A stretch of 16,489 bases of DNA from JAUYQR01 sp031377265 (GTDB lineage Bacteria; Pseudomonadota; Alphaproteobacteria; Rhodobacterales; Rhodobacteraceae), in the NCBI RefSeq assembly GCF_031377265.1, contig NZ_JANMET010000004.1:1-16489 (forward strand), written 5' to 3'. The position numbers and the translations under genes were made by a program. Shown piece after piece: positions 6,837 through 13,676 of this stretch; position 1 is the stretch's first letter; every line of letters starts with the position of its first letter. Below the pieces are notes generated by a model. It was not told where the DNA came from and did not search any database. It saw nothing but the letters and a program-made list of their open reading frames with translations.

Positions 6837-8525
6837 TCAAACGCCAAGATGGCGGCGCAGCAAGGCGTACAAATCCTCTGGAACCAGCGGTTTTGCCAGA
6901 TAGCCGTCCAGACCCGCGGCTTCGATTGCGGCCTGCTGGGCTGGCAGCACATCGGCGGTCATTGCAATAACAGGCATGCGGCTGACTGCGCCTTGCATCT
7001 TGCGCATGGCCCTGAACGTGGACAGGCCGTCCATATCGGGCATGTTCATGTCAAGCAGCACCAGATCGACAGCTTCGCGCGTGACGAAAGTCAGGGCCTC
7101 TTGGCCGCCGCTGGCTTCGATCACGCGGGCACCTGCCCTTTGTAAAACGCTTGAGGCGACAAGGCGGTTGGTTGCGATATCGTCGACCACAAGGATGGTT
7201 GTTCCGGTCAGGTCCGGGGTGCCGGACGCAGGATGCACCTCTTCAGCCGCCGCCGCGGGGGCAAGGACGCTAAGCTGGAACCATGCGCCGCTGAATGTGG
7301 GCAACAACCGCAAATCGCCACCCATCTGTCGGGCCAGCGACCGGCTGATCGCAAGGCCAAGACCGGTACCTGTCGAAGAGGGGCTGGCCTTGCGGAACGG
7401 TTCGAACACCGCTTCGTGCAAGCCGGGCGGAACGCCCGGGCCGGTGTCGATGACGTCAATGATCAGGCGGTTGCCATCGCTGCGCACGGCAAGGCTGATG
7501 CCGCCCGTCTTGACGTGTTTCAGGGCATTGCTGATCAGGTTGATCACGCATTGCCGCATTCTTTGCGGATCGAAAGTCGCCAACGGTGGCAGATCCGCCG
7601 CACAATTTAGCGTCAAGCTGAGCCAGCGTGCCTTGGCCTGATGGCTGAAGGTCGCCACGATGATTGCAAGTTCGGCCCTGATATCGACGACGCGTGGGCG
7701 CAGGGCCATTCGCCCGTCAGTGATTGATGACAGATCGAGCACGTCATCCAGCACCACCGCCAACCCCCTTGCCGAGGCGACCAGCGTTTCCAACCGGTCG
7801 CGAGATGCAGCGTTTTGGACGTTGGCGGCCTCGATCTGGCCAAGACCGATGATCGCGTTCAGGGGCGTGCGCAATTCGTGGCTCATCTGCGCAAGAAATC
7901 GACTTTTGGCCGTATCTGAAGCCCAGGCCAGAGCGCGACCTTCGGCGGTCGCACGGTGCAGTTCGTTGTTCGACAGCATCGCAGTCAGCGCATATCCGAT
8001 GCCAGCGACCGCCGCCGCCGCCGTGACAGAAAAGCCGATCCAGTTATCTGTGTCTGCCCAATGGACCCAGATCGCAACAAGGCTGGTCACCGCAATGGTA
8101 GCGATACCCGAAAGACCGAACGGCAAGTGGATCGACCGGACGGTTGTCAACTGCAGCGCCGTCGTCATCACCATTCCTGCGGCCAGCGCCTTCGAATACG
8201 GGTCATCCACCAGCCAGACCAGACCAGCAGCCGCGCCAAACGAACTTTCCATCAGCACGACGCACAGGATCGACCCTTGATAGCGCCTTGGGTGCTTTTC
8301 GGGATCGAGGCCCCTCAGAAGGCGCACGTTGGCCAGCTCGCAGACAGTATCAATCGCTGCCAGACAAAAGAGGATTCTCAGGTCTGCGTAAAACCCGCAC
8401 AGGCCGAAAGCGAACCATGTCAAAAAGATACGCTGCCATTTTTCCCGTTCGACAATGTCGTATTGCCGCGACAACTCATCAAGAACACGGTCCCGGGATG
8501 CATAGGGCAGGGCAGCAAGGGTCAT
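6837..8525 (-). CDS. Membrane-bound hybrid sensor histidine kinase with C-terminal receiver
   Basis: Senses an unknown signal and runs an internal His-to-Asp phosphorelay at the inner membrane. The protein is 562 aa. About five hydrophobic segments occupy residues 32-184 and look like an integral-membrane sensor with no large periplasmic domain. HisKA follows, with phosphoacceptor His216 in FLAQMSHELRTPLN. The HATPase domain has an N-box (Asn333 in NLISNALKH), DTGPG (Asp360) and GTGLGLAI (386-393). The receiver has DD at 448-449, phosphoacceptor Asp492 in LLDMNMPDMDG and Lys545 in LAKP. Start: the frame opens further at a TTG (8606), but ATG 8525 has AGGGA upstream and begins the plausible N-terminus. 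It lies downstream of the DUF6476 gene and 108 nt upstream of amidase 2. No partner HPt or DNA-binding regulator is visible. Confidence 0.9.
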   Translation of the reverse strand: MTLAALPYASRDRVLDELSRQYDIVEREKWQRIFLTWFAFGLCGFYADLRILFCLAAIDTVCELANVRLLRGLDPEKHPRRYQGSILCVVLMESSFGAAAGLVWLVDDPYSKALAAGMVMTTALQLTTVRSIHLPFGLSGIATIAVTSLVAIWVHWADTDNWIGFSVTAAAAVAGIGYALTAMLSNNELHRATAEGRALAWASDTAKSRFLAQMSHELRTPLNAIIGLGQIEAANVQNAASRDRLETLVASARGLAVVLDDVLDLSSITDGRMALRPRVVDIRAELAIIVATFSHQAKARWLSLTLNCAADLPPLATFDPQRMRQCVINLISNALKHVKTGGISLAVRSDGNRLIIDVIDTGPGVPPGLHEAVFEPFRKASPSSTGTGLGLAISRSLARQMGGDLRLLPTFSGAWFQLSVLAPAAAAEEVHPASGTPDLTGTTILVVDDIATNRLVASSVLQRAGARVIEASGGQEALTFVTREAVDLVLLDMNMPDMDGLSTFRAMRKMQGAVSRMPVIAMTADVLPAQQAAIEAAGLDGYLAKPLVPEDLYALLRRHLGV

Positions 8526-8618
8526 GGTGGTCCGGGTCCCTTCCGGTGCCATTTGGTTGGGGCACGGGGTCAGGGAAAGTTGGGCCCCGAGGTCGGTCGG
8601 CGTCAAGCGACTTCTGGT

Positions 8619-8957
8619 TCAGGGTGCAATCTTGACGTCCTGGCGCAGCGTGCCGTCCTTGCCGAAGACTAGAATATGGTCATCCGTTGTGACCACCGCG
8701 ATCCAACCGGTGCCAAAGGTTACTGCGGCGGCTTTTTGTCCGGCGGGCAGGGTGATGGTGTCAGGCACGACGGGGGGCGGCGCGGCAAAGGCATTCGGCA
8801 TGCGGGTGACAATCAGGCCCACCACGGTTATGACACCGCCAATCATGGTCAGGGTCAGTACGATCACCAACCATTTCAGCAGTCGCAAGCTGGGCGGCAG
8901 AGCAATATCTTCGGGGGCGTCTTTCATGGCCGGTTCGTTCACTGCAGAGTCTGGCAT
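8619..8957 (-). CDS. Small single-pass membrane protein, DUF6476-like
   Basis: Function unknown. The protein is 112 aa: a polar, acidic N-terminus (1-24), one transmembrane helix at about 29-51 (LKWLVIVLTLTMIGGVITVV), a proline-rich linker, then a small beta-rich domain with FGTGWIAVVTTDDHILVF near 81-98. This architecture and wording match the DUF6476 family that I recall beside rluD in Rhodobacterales. Start: ATG 8957 has AAAGG 9 nt upstream; ATG 8927 (MKDAPED) is an alternative. The 8957 start overlaps the start codon of rluD on the other strand. It may share a transcript with the histidine kinase 93 nt downstream. Confidence 0.75.
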   Translation of the reverse strand: MPDSAVNEPAMKDAPEDIALPPSLRLLKWLVIVLTLTMIGGVITVVGLIVTRMPNAFAAPPPVVPDTITLPAGQKAAAVTFGTGWIAVVTTDDHILVFGKDGTLRQDVKIAP

Positions 8958-10011
8958 GGCAGAGCCTTTCGAAGACAGCTTGGGCGATGAAGCCGGGTTT
9001 TTGAAAGTGGTGATCGGCGAGGATGCGTCTCCCCGTCTTGATAAGGCGCTTGCGGCTCTGGTGCCAGAGGCGGCAGCACTGTCACGCTCGCGCTTGATGC
9101 GGATGATCGCGGATGGGGCGGTCAGCCGCAATGGCGCTGCCGTCACCGACCCAAAGACCAAGGTTGCCGAAGGCGAGGTCTATCTGCTCAGGCTTGATCC
9201 GGCGGTTGCGGTCGAAACGCTGGCCGAGGACATCCCGCTGACCGTGATTTGGGAAGACGGCGATCTGATCGTGATCAACAAACCTGCCGGAATGGTGGTT
9301 CATCCCGCGCCCGGCACGCCTTCCGGTACGCTGGTCAATGCGCTTCTGGCGCATTGCGGCGATACGCTTTCCGGCATTGGTGGCGAACGCCGGCCGGGCA
9401 TCGTGCATCGGATCGACAAGGACACGACCGGCCTTCTGGTGGTGGCAAAATCGGACCGCGCGCATCATGGGCTTGCCGCCCAGTTCGAGGCGCATACCGT
9501 GAACCGCCGGTATCTTGCGGTGGCGCATGGGGTGCCGAGTGTGGCCGACCCACGCTTGCGGGGGCTGAGGGGGATCAGTGCCGAGGCAGGCGGGATCATC
9601 AAGATCGCCACCGGCCTTGCCCGCCACAAGACGGACCGGCAGCGTCAGGCCGTGGTCTGGGATCAGGGGCGTCATGCGGTCACCCGGACCCGGGTGGTCG
9701 AGGCCTTTGCCGGGCAGGCGTCGCTGGTGGAGTGCTGGCTGGAAACCGGGCGGACCCATCAGATCCGGGTGCACCTGTCCTATGCGGGGCACGGGCTGAT
9801 CGGGGATCAGACTTACGGGGGCAAGCGGCGGCTTTCGGAAAAGGTCATGGGGGCGGCGGCGGCTGTGGCAGATGGGTTCCCCCGTCAGGCGCTGCATGCG
9901 GCGACGTTGGGGTTCCTGCATCCGGTCACGGGGAAGGCGCTGGAATTTGTGTCGCCGCTGCCTGAGGACTTGGCGGGGCTTTTGGCGGCGCTGAGGGTGG
10001 GCAAAGGGTGA
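8956..10011 (+). CDS. rluD: RluA-family 23S rRNA pseudouridine synthase, RluD-like
   Basis: Isomerises uridine to pseudouridine in RNA; RluD acts on the helix 69 region of 23S rRNA during large-subunit assembly. The protein is 351 aa, the usual length. An N-terminal S4 RNA-binding domain spans about 16-80 (SPRLDKAL... SRSRLMRMIADGAV). The catalytic domain follows, with INKPAGMVVHP at 108-117, the catalytic Asp154 in HRIDKDTTGLLVVAKS and the GRTHQIRVHL motif. The RluC/RluD split is judged from this layout only. Start: ATG 8956 gives an N-terminus of normal length; the frame continues upstream, where ATG 8926 is another option. The upstream Shine-Dalgarno is weak. Its 5' region lies inside the divergent DUF6476 gene, and a 16-bp palindrome abuts its stop codon. 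Confidence 0.88.
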   Translation: MAEPFEDSLGDEAGFLKVVIGEDASPRLDKALAALVPEAAALSRSRLMRMIADGAVSRNGAAVTDPKTKVAEGEVYLLRLDPAVAVETLAEDIPLTVIWEDGDLIVINKPAGMVVHPAPGTPSGTLVNALLAHCGDTLSGIGGERRPGIVHRIDKDTTGLLVVAKSDRAHHGLAAQFEAHTVNRRYLAVAHGVPSVADPRLRGLRGISAEAGGIIKIATGLARHKTDRQRQAVVWDQGRHAVTRTRVVEAFAGQASLVECWLETGRTHQIRVHLSYAGHGLIGDQTYGGKRRLSEKVMGAAAAVADGFPRQALHAATLGFLHPVTGKALEFVSPLPEDLAGLLAALRVGKG

Positions 10012-10027
10012 TGTCCACGCGTGGACA
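10012..10027. repeat. Perfect 16-bp palindrome directly after the rluD stop
   Basis: TGTCCACGCGTGGACA reads the same on both strands with no spacer and starts at the base after the rluD TGA. It is more like a protein-binding operator than a terminator hairpin, because a hairpin would have to sacrifice central pairs for a loop and no U-run follows. The rest of the convergent gap to 10223 holds a 68% AT block (10041-10090) and another 12-bp palindrome, ACGGCCGGCCGT at 10204-10215, just beyond the end of the DUF4189-like gene. I see no gene in it. Confidence 0.55.
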
Positions 10028-10223
10028 ACCGCCAGGTCTAAATGATTTCAATGGGTTAGATTGGTCAGATTCACAAATAGTTAAGGATTGGGCGCTGATG
10101 TTGCGGTCGGCTGTTGCGGGTGAGCCGGGTGTCTGAGCCGTTACGGCATGGGGCGCGACGGCTGCACGCAGACGCTGACCCCCGGCCCGACGCCCGCACC
10201 GGGACGGCCGGCCGTTCGGCGGG

Positions 10224-10805
10224 TCAGTAGCTGATCCACTCCGCCGGGCTTTCCAGCACCCTCTCGACGCTGCAGCCCTTGGCGGTCTTGCGGCACAGGC
10301 GAAGCACCTTGCGCTCGGCTTTTTGGGCGGTCTCGCCCCACTCGGCGAACAGGCTGCCATCCTGACCGACGGCAACGGCCAACGCGCCGTTGATCACCCC
10401 CGGCCCAAGGCTGCAGTTGCCAAATCCGGCGGCGGCACATTGGGCCAATGCGCCGTTGTTGGCCTCGGCTTCGCTGGCGGCACCGGACGACCAGCTGTAG
10501 GTTGGCGCCCCGTCACTGGTGACGCCCCAAGCCAGGGTGGTGAACCGATCGACCCAATAGCCGCCGGGGCCGGAATCGACGCCGGGGCCAGCGTCGGAAG
10601 AGCCGCCCTGTTCGCCGACATATTCACACAGCGGTGTCTGCACGCCGTTCGTGTTATCGACGCCGATCAGAATCTCGCCCGGGCCGGGGCCGTTGCAGGG
10701 GTAATAGGCCAGGGCGGCGGTCGGCGTCAGGCTGGCGAGCGCGAGGCAAAACATGGTCGCAAGCGCGGAGAGGCGCGGGGCAAGGAAGCGGACGGCAAGC
10801 GGCAT
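10224..10805 (-). CDS. Secreted DUF4189-like protein
   Basis: Function unknown. The protein is 193 aa. A signal peptide ends at about residue 33 (TPTAALA before YYPC), so it is probably periplasmic or extracellular. The mature part has a Gly/Pro-rich segment (about 38-82), then two related halves of the DUF4189 type: LAWGVTSDG... AEANNGALAQC (91-123) and LAVAVGQDG... AQKAERKVLRLC (142-171). Six mature cysteines fall in three natural pairs (37/60, 123/131, 171/178), suggesting disulfides. Start: ATG 10805 has AAGGA 10 nt upstream. It is convergent with rluD and divergent from rpoH. The family call rests on the repeat pattern and is moderately sure. Confidence 0.7.
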   Translation of the reverse strand: MPLAVRFLAPRLSALATMFCLALASLTPTAALAYYPCNGPGPGEILIGVDNTNGVQTPLCEYVGEQGGSSDAGPGVDSGPGGYWVDRFTTLAWGVTSDGAPTYSWSSGAASEAEANNGALAQCAAAGFGNCSLGPGVINGALAVAVGQDGSLFAEWGETAQKAERKVLRLCRKTAKGCSVERVLESPAEWISY

Positions 10806-10949
10806 CGCGGTGAGATCCTTATGTCACTGCGCGGCACCACAGGCGGCACCGCGGGCCGCACAAGGGCCTTTGGCGCGCTGCTTACAGTGTCCGGGCGGCG
10901 CTGTCTGGTCAGGGATTCCGGAACGTGGCCCCACCACACGGAAACACTG

Positions 10950-10977
10950 GTGACATTCGCGTGATGTGAATGTCACA
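10950..10977. promoter_or_regulatory. Nested dyad symmetry, possible operator upstream of rpoH
   Basis: Two overlapping perfect dyads share bases: GTGACATT (10950-10957) with AATGTCAC (10969-10976) around an 11-nt spacer, and TGTGA (10965-10969) with TCACA (10973-10977) around ATG. A further TTCACA follows at 10982-10987. The repeated TGTGA/TCACA half-sites look like a transcription factor binding cluster. The factor is unknown; the half-site resembles CRP/FNR sites, but the spacing is wrong for them. Confidence 0.45.
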
Positions 10978-11038
10978 ACCCTTCACATTGCCGGGAAACG
11001 CGCACAGGTAGCGTGCAACATGGGAACCATCGGGCTAC

Positions 11039-11067
11039 TTGTGCGCTGATGCAGGGTACCATAAATT
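11039..11067 (+). promoter_or_regulatory. Candidate housekeeping promoter for rpoH
   Basis: TTGTGC (11039-11044) and TAAATT (11062-11067) are separated by 17 nt and lie in the only AT-rich patch near the gene. The match to TTGACA/TATAAT is partial (4 of 6 in each box). The leader would be about 45 nt. Confidence 0.35.
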
Positions 11068-11118
11068 ATCGCACTCCCCGGGGGCGCACCTGCACCGGGG
11101 CTGAACAGGGGGCACGAC

Positions 11119-12015
11119 ATGAGCACCTACACGAACCTACCCGCACCAAGCCCGGAACAGGGCCTGAACCGCTACATGCAGGAAATCCGCAAGTTTCCGC
11201 TGCTGGAGCCGGAAGAAGAATACATGCTGGCCAAGCGCTGGGTGGATCACCAGGACAGCACGGCGGCGCACAAGATGGTCACCAGCCACCTGCGTCTGGC
11301 CGCCAAGATTGCGATGGGCTATCGCGGCTATGGCCTGCCGCAGGCCGAGGTGATCTCGGAGGCCTATGTGGGCCTGATGCAGGCGGTCAAGCGGTTTGAT
11401 CCCGAAAAGGGCTTTCGCCTTGCGACCTATGCGATGTGGTGGATCCGCGCCAGCATTCAGGAATACATCCTGCGGTCCTGGAGCCTGGTAAAGCTGGGCA
11501 CCACGAGCGCGCAGAAAAAGCTGTTCTTCAACCTGCGCAAGGCCAAGGCCAAGGTCGGCGCGTTGGAGGAAGGTGATCTGCGGCCCGAAAACGTCGCGCG
11601 CATCGCGACCGATCTGAATGTCACGGAATCCGAAGTCATCGACATGAACCGGCGTCTGTCGGGGTCGGATGCCAGCCTGAATGCAACTGTGGGGTCAGAC
11701 GGCGACAGCACGACCCAGTGGCAAGACTGGCTGGAGGATGAGGACAGCGATCAGGCCGGCGATTATGAAGCCAAGAATGAGCTGGATGCCCGCCGCGCGA
11801 TGCTGATGCAGTCAATGGCCGTTCTGAACGAACGCGAGAAAGACATCCTGATGCAGCGCCGCCTTGCAGAAGAGCCGGTCACGCTGGAGGAATTGTCGGA
11901 ATCCTATGGTGTCAGCCGCGAACGCATTCGTCAGATCGAGGTGCGGGCGTTTGAAAAGCTGCAGGGCAAGATGCGCGAACTTGCCAAGGGCCGGGGCATG
12001 GTTATCCCGGCCTGA
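11119..12015 (+). CDS. rpoH: Heat-shock sigma factor RpoH (sigma-32)
   Basis: Directs RNA polymerase to heat-shock and stress promoters. The protein is 298 aa, typical of alphaproteobacterial RpoH. Region 1.2/2.1 begins LNRYMQEIRKFPLL; region 2 includes VKRFDPEKGFRLATYAMWWIRASIQEYILRSW (in segments over 90-121). The RpoH box QKKLFFNLRK at 132-141 separates it from RpoD. Region 4.2 has the helix-turn-helix VSRERIRQIEVRAFEKL at 265-281. By memory it is closest to the Rhodobacter RpoHI type. Residue 83 is Tyr where sigma factors nearly always have Asn (SEANVGLM-type motif). The start has AGGGGG seven nt upstream. psd and pssA follow in the same direction after a 90-nt structured gap. Post-transcriptional control is common in the family but not shown here. 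Confidence 0.96.
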   Translation: MSTYTNLPAPSPEQGLNRYMQEIRKFPLLEPEEEYMLAKRWVDHQDSTAAHKMVTSHLRLAAKIAMGYRGYGLPQAEVISEAYVGLMQAVKRFDPEKGFRLATYAMWWIRASIQEYILRSWSLVKLGTTSAQKKLFFNLRKAKAKVGALEEGDLRPENVARIATDLNVTESEVIDMNRRLSGSDASLNATVGSDGDSTTQWQDWLEDEDSDQAGDYEAKNELDARRAMLMQSMAVLNEREKDILMQRRLAEEPVTLEELSESYGVSRERIRQIEVRAFEKLQGKMRELAKGRGMVIPA

Positions 12016-12032
12016 CGGCCCGGTACGGGCCC

Positions 12033-12100
12033 GGTCTCCGGCTTTCCTGTTGCTCCTCCGACCCCGCGGGGGTAGGACAACGGGCCAAAGACCGGAGACC
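12033..12100 (+). promoter_or_regulatory. Long inverted repeat covering the psd ribosome binding site
   Basis: GGTCTCCGG-CTTT (12033-12045) pairs with AAAG-A-CCGGAGACC (12087-12100): 13 bp with a single bulged A. The right arm contains the psd Shine-Dalgarno GGAG (12094-12097), nine nt... upstream of the ATG at 12106 counted from its end as eight bases. The 41-nt loop has its own palindrome CCCCGCGGGG (12062-12071). There is no U-run after the stem, so it is not a standard terminator. If it forms in mRNA it would hide the psd start site. Confidence 0.5.
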
Positions 12101-12105
12101 CGACC

Positions 12106-12798
12106 ATGACCATGCTGGAAACCTTTCTGAAGCCGATGCACCGCGAGGGATACCCCTTTGTCGCGGCATTTGCCGTGTTGTCGTTGGTGCTGTTCTGGAT
12201 CTGGGAACCGCTGGGCTGGGCCGGCGTCGGGATGACGGTCTGGTGCTATTACTTCTTTCGTGACCCCAAGCGCGCGGTGCCGCAGAACGCGGGGCTGCTG
12301 GTCAGCCCGGCGGATGGGGTGATCAGCCTGATGGAGCGCGCGGTGCCGCCGGCAGAGCTTGGCATGGGGCCAGAGGCGCTGGTGCGGGTGTCGGTGTTCA
12401 TGAACGTGTTCAACTGCCATGTGAACCGCGCCCCGATTGCGGGCAAGGTGACGGCGGTGGCCTACCGGCCGGGCAAGTTTTTCAACGCCTCGCTGGACAA
12501 GGCATCCGAGGAAAACGAGCGCAATGCGCTGGCAATCCAGCTGCCGGATGGGCGCAAGATAGCCGTGGTGCAGATTGCCGGATTGGTGGCACGGCGCATC
12601 GTATGCTGGACCAACCCGGGGCAAAATCTGCGCACCGGCGAGCGGTTCGGACTGATCCGGTTCGGCAGCCGGCTGGATGTCTATCTGCCGGAAGGCGTTA
12701 ACCCGCAGGTGGCGCTGGGCCAGACGACGTGCGCGGGTGAGACGGTGATCGCGCTGATCGGGCAAGACGCGCCGACGCGGTCGGCGCGGGTGGAATAG
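12106..12798 (+). CDS. psd: Phosphatidylserine decarboxylase proenzyme (short type)
   Basis: Decarboxylates phosphatidylserine to phosphatidylethanolamine at the inner membrane. The protein is 230 aa, the short form of the family. Hydrophobic segments near 17-33 and 36-50 anchor the N-terminus. The conserved Asp70 in SPADG and His105 in FNCHVNRAP are present. The self-cleavage site is Gly187-Ser188 in IRFGSRLDVYLP, where Ser188 would become the pyruvoyl group; FGSR is a variant of the LGST motif of longer enzymes. The start is the first of two close ATGs, with GGAGA seven nt upstream inside the inverted repeat. pssA follows after 3 nt, so the two steps of phosphatidylethanolamine synthesis are coupled in one operon. 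Confidence 0.94.
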   Translation: MTMLETFLKPMHREGYPFVAAFAVLSLVLFWIWEPLGWAGVGMTVWCYYFFRDPKRAVPQNAGLLVSPADGVISLMERAVPPAELGMGPEALVRVSVFMNVFNCHVNRAPIAGKVTAVAYRPGKFFNASLDKASEENERNALAIQLPDGRKIAVVQIAGLVARRIVCWTNPGQNLRTGERFGLIRFGSRLDVYLPEGVNPQVALGQTTCAGETVIALIGQDAPTRSARVE

Positions 12799-12801
12799 CC
12801 G

Positions 12802-13557
12802 ATGGCGCGCAAGCCCGAAACCGGTGAGCAAAAGCAGCTTCTGCTGCTCAAGCTGTTGCCGAACCTCGTGTCGATCCTGGCATTATGCGCGGGTCTGACG
12901 GCCATTCGGTTCGCCATCGAGGGGAATTTCGGGCTGGCGGTACTGCTGATCGGCACGGCGGCGGCACTGGACGGGCTGGATGGCCGTCTGGCGCGGATGC
13001 TGAAATCGGAAAGCGCGATTGGCGCGGAACTGGACAGTCTGTGCGACTTTGTGAACTTTGGTGTGACCCCGGCGATCGTGCTGTATCTGTGGGGCCTCAG
13101 GCCCGAGACCAGTCTGGGCTGGATTGCGGTGCTGGTCTATGCGGTGTGCTGCATGCTGCGGTTGGCGCGGTTCAACGTGGGGTCGCGGGCGGCTGGCGAA
13201 GCGGCAGAAAAGACCTCGTTCATCGGCGTGCCGTCGCCTGCGGGCGCGATGCTGGCCCTGTCGCCGATGTATCTGGCGTTCACCTTTGACGGCACCATCG
13301 ACGTCCCGGCGGTTCTGGTTGCGGGCTGGATGGTTGGGGTCGGCGCGCTGATGATCAGCAGCGTTCGTACCCCGTCGCTGAAGCGGATCACGGTTGCGGC
13401 GGACCATGCGCGCTATGTGCTGGTGGGGGGGGTCGCGGTAGTGGCGGCGTTGCTCACCTATCCTTGGGTCACCCTGCTGACCCTGTCGATGGCCTATTTG
13501 GCAGGAATCCTGGCCCTGTTCCTCAAGGGATTGCGTCCGGCCAAGACAGCCGAGTGA
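12802..13557 (+). CDS. pssA: CDP-diacylglycerol-serine O-phosphatidyltransferase
   Basis: Makes phosphatidylserine from CDP-diacylglycerol and L-serine, the substrate for the upstream psd product. The protein is 251 aa with about seven to eight hydrophobic stretches; it is an integral inner-membrane enzyme. The CDP-alcohol phosphotransferase signature DG-x2-AR-x8-G-x3-D-x3-D is intact: Asp60, Gly61, Ala64, Arg65, Gly74, Asp78 and Asp82. KLLPNLVSILALCAGL near the N-terminus and the FVNFGVTPA segment after the signature are typical of type II PssA. The start is 3 nt after the psd stop, with GGAA in the psd tail as a ribosome site. Choline or inositol transferases share the signature, but the psd partner favours serine. 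Confidence 0.93.
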   Translation: MARKPETGEQKQLLLLKLLPNLVSILALCAGLTAIRFAIEGNFGLAVLLIGTAAALDGLDGRLARMLKSESAIGAELDSLCDFVNFGVTPAIVLYLWGLRPETSLGWIAVLVYAVCCMLRLARFNVGSRAAGEAAEKTSFIGVPSPAGAMLALSPMYLAFTFDGTIDVPAVLVAGWMVGVGALMISSVRTPSLKRITVAADHARYVLVGGVAVVAALLTYPWVTLLTLSMAYLAGILALFLKGLRPAKTAE

Positions 13558-13676
13558 CGCGGTCAGGCTTTGGTGTGACAAGTTTTGTGCACGGCAAGCT
13601 TGTGGTTGTGCGGGGCAGTCTTTTCGGGTGAACTTCGCCGAGGCGCGCGTCTTGCTGCGCAAGGGAGGGGAATCAC

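Larger units (their letters stand above)
10806..11118. promoter_or_regulatory. 313-bp divergent control region between the DUF4189-like gene and rpoH
   Basis: No credible gene lies here. It holds a TTCCGGAA palindrome at 10916-10923, the nested dyads at 10950-10977, a candidate rpoH promoter at 11039-11067, and a GC-rich leader ending in AGGGGG seven nt before the rpoH ATG. Both flanking genes are read away from it, so it must contain at least two promoters. Confidence 0.6.

Noticed and set aside
9082..9921. Minus-strand frame of 279 codons opposite rluD
   Set aside because: Covers the catalytic region of rluD and shows no motif of its own.
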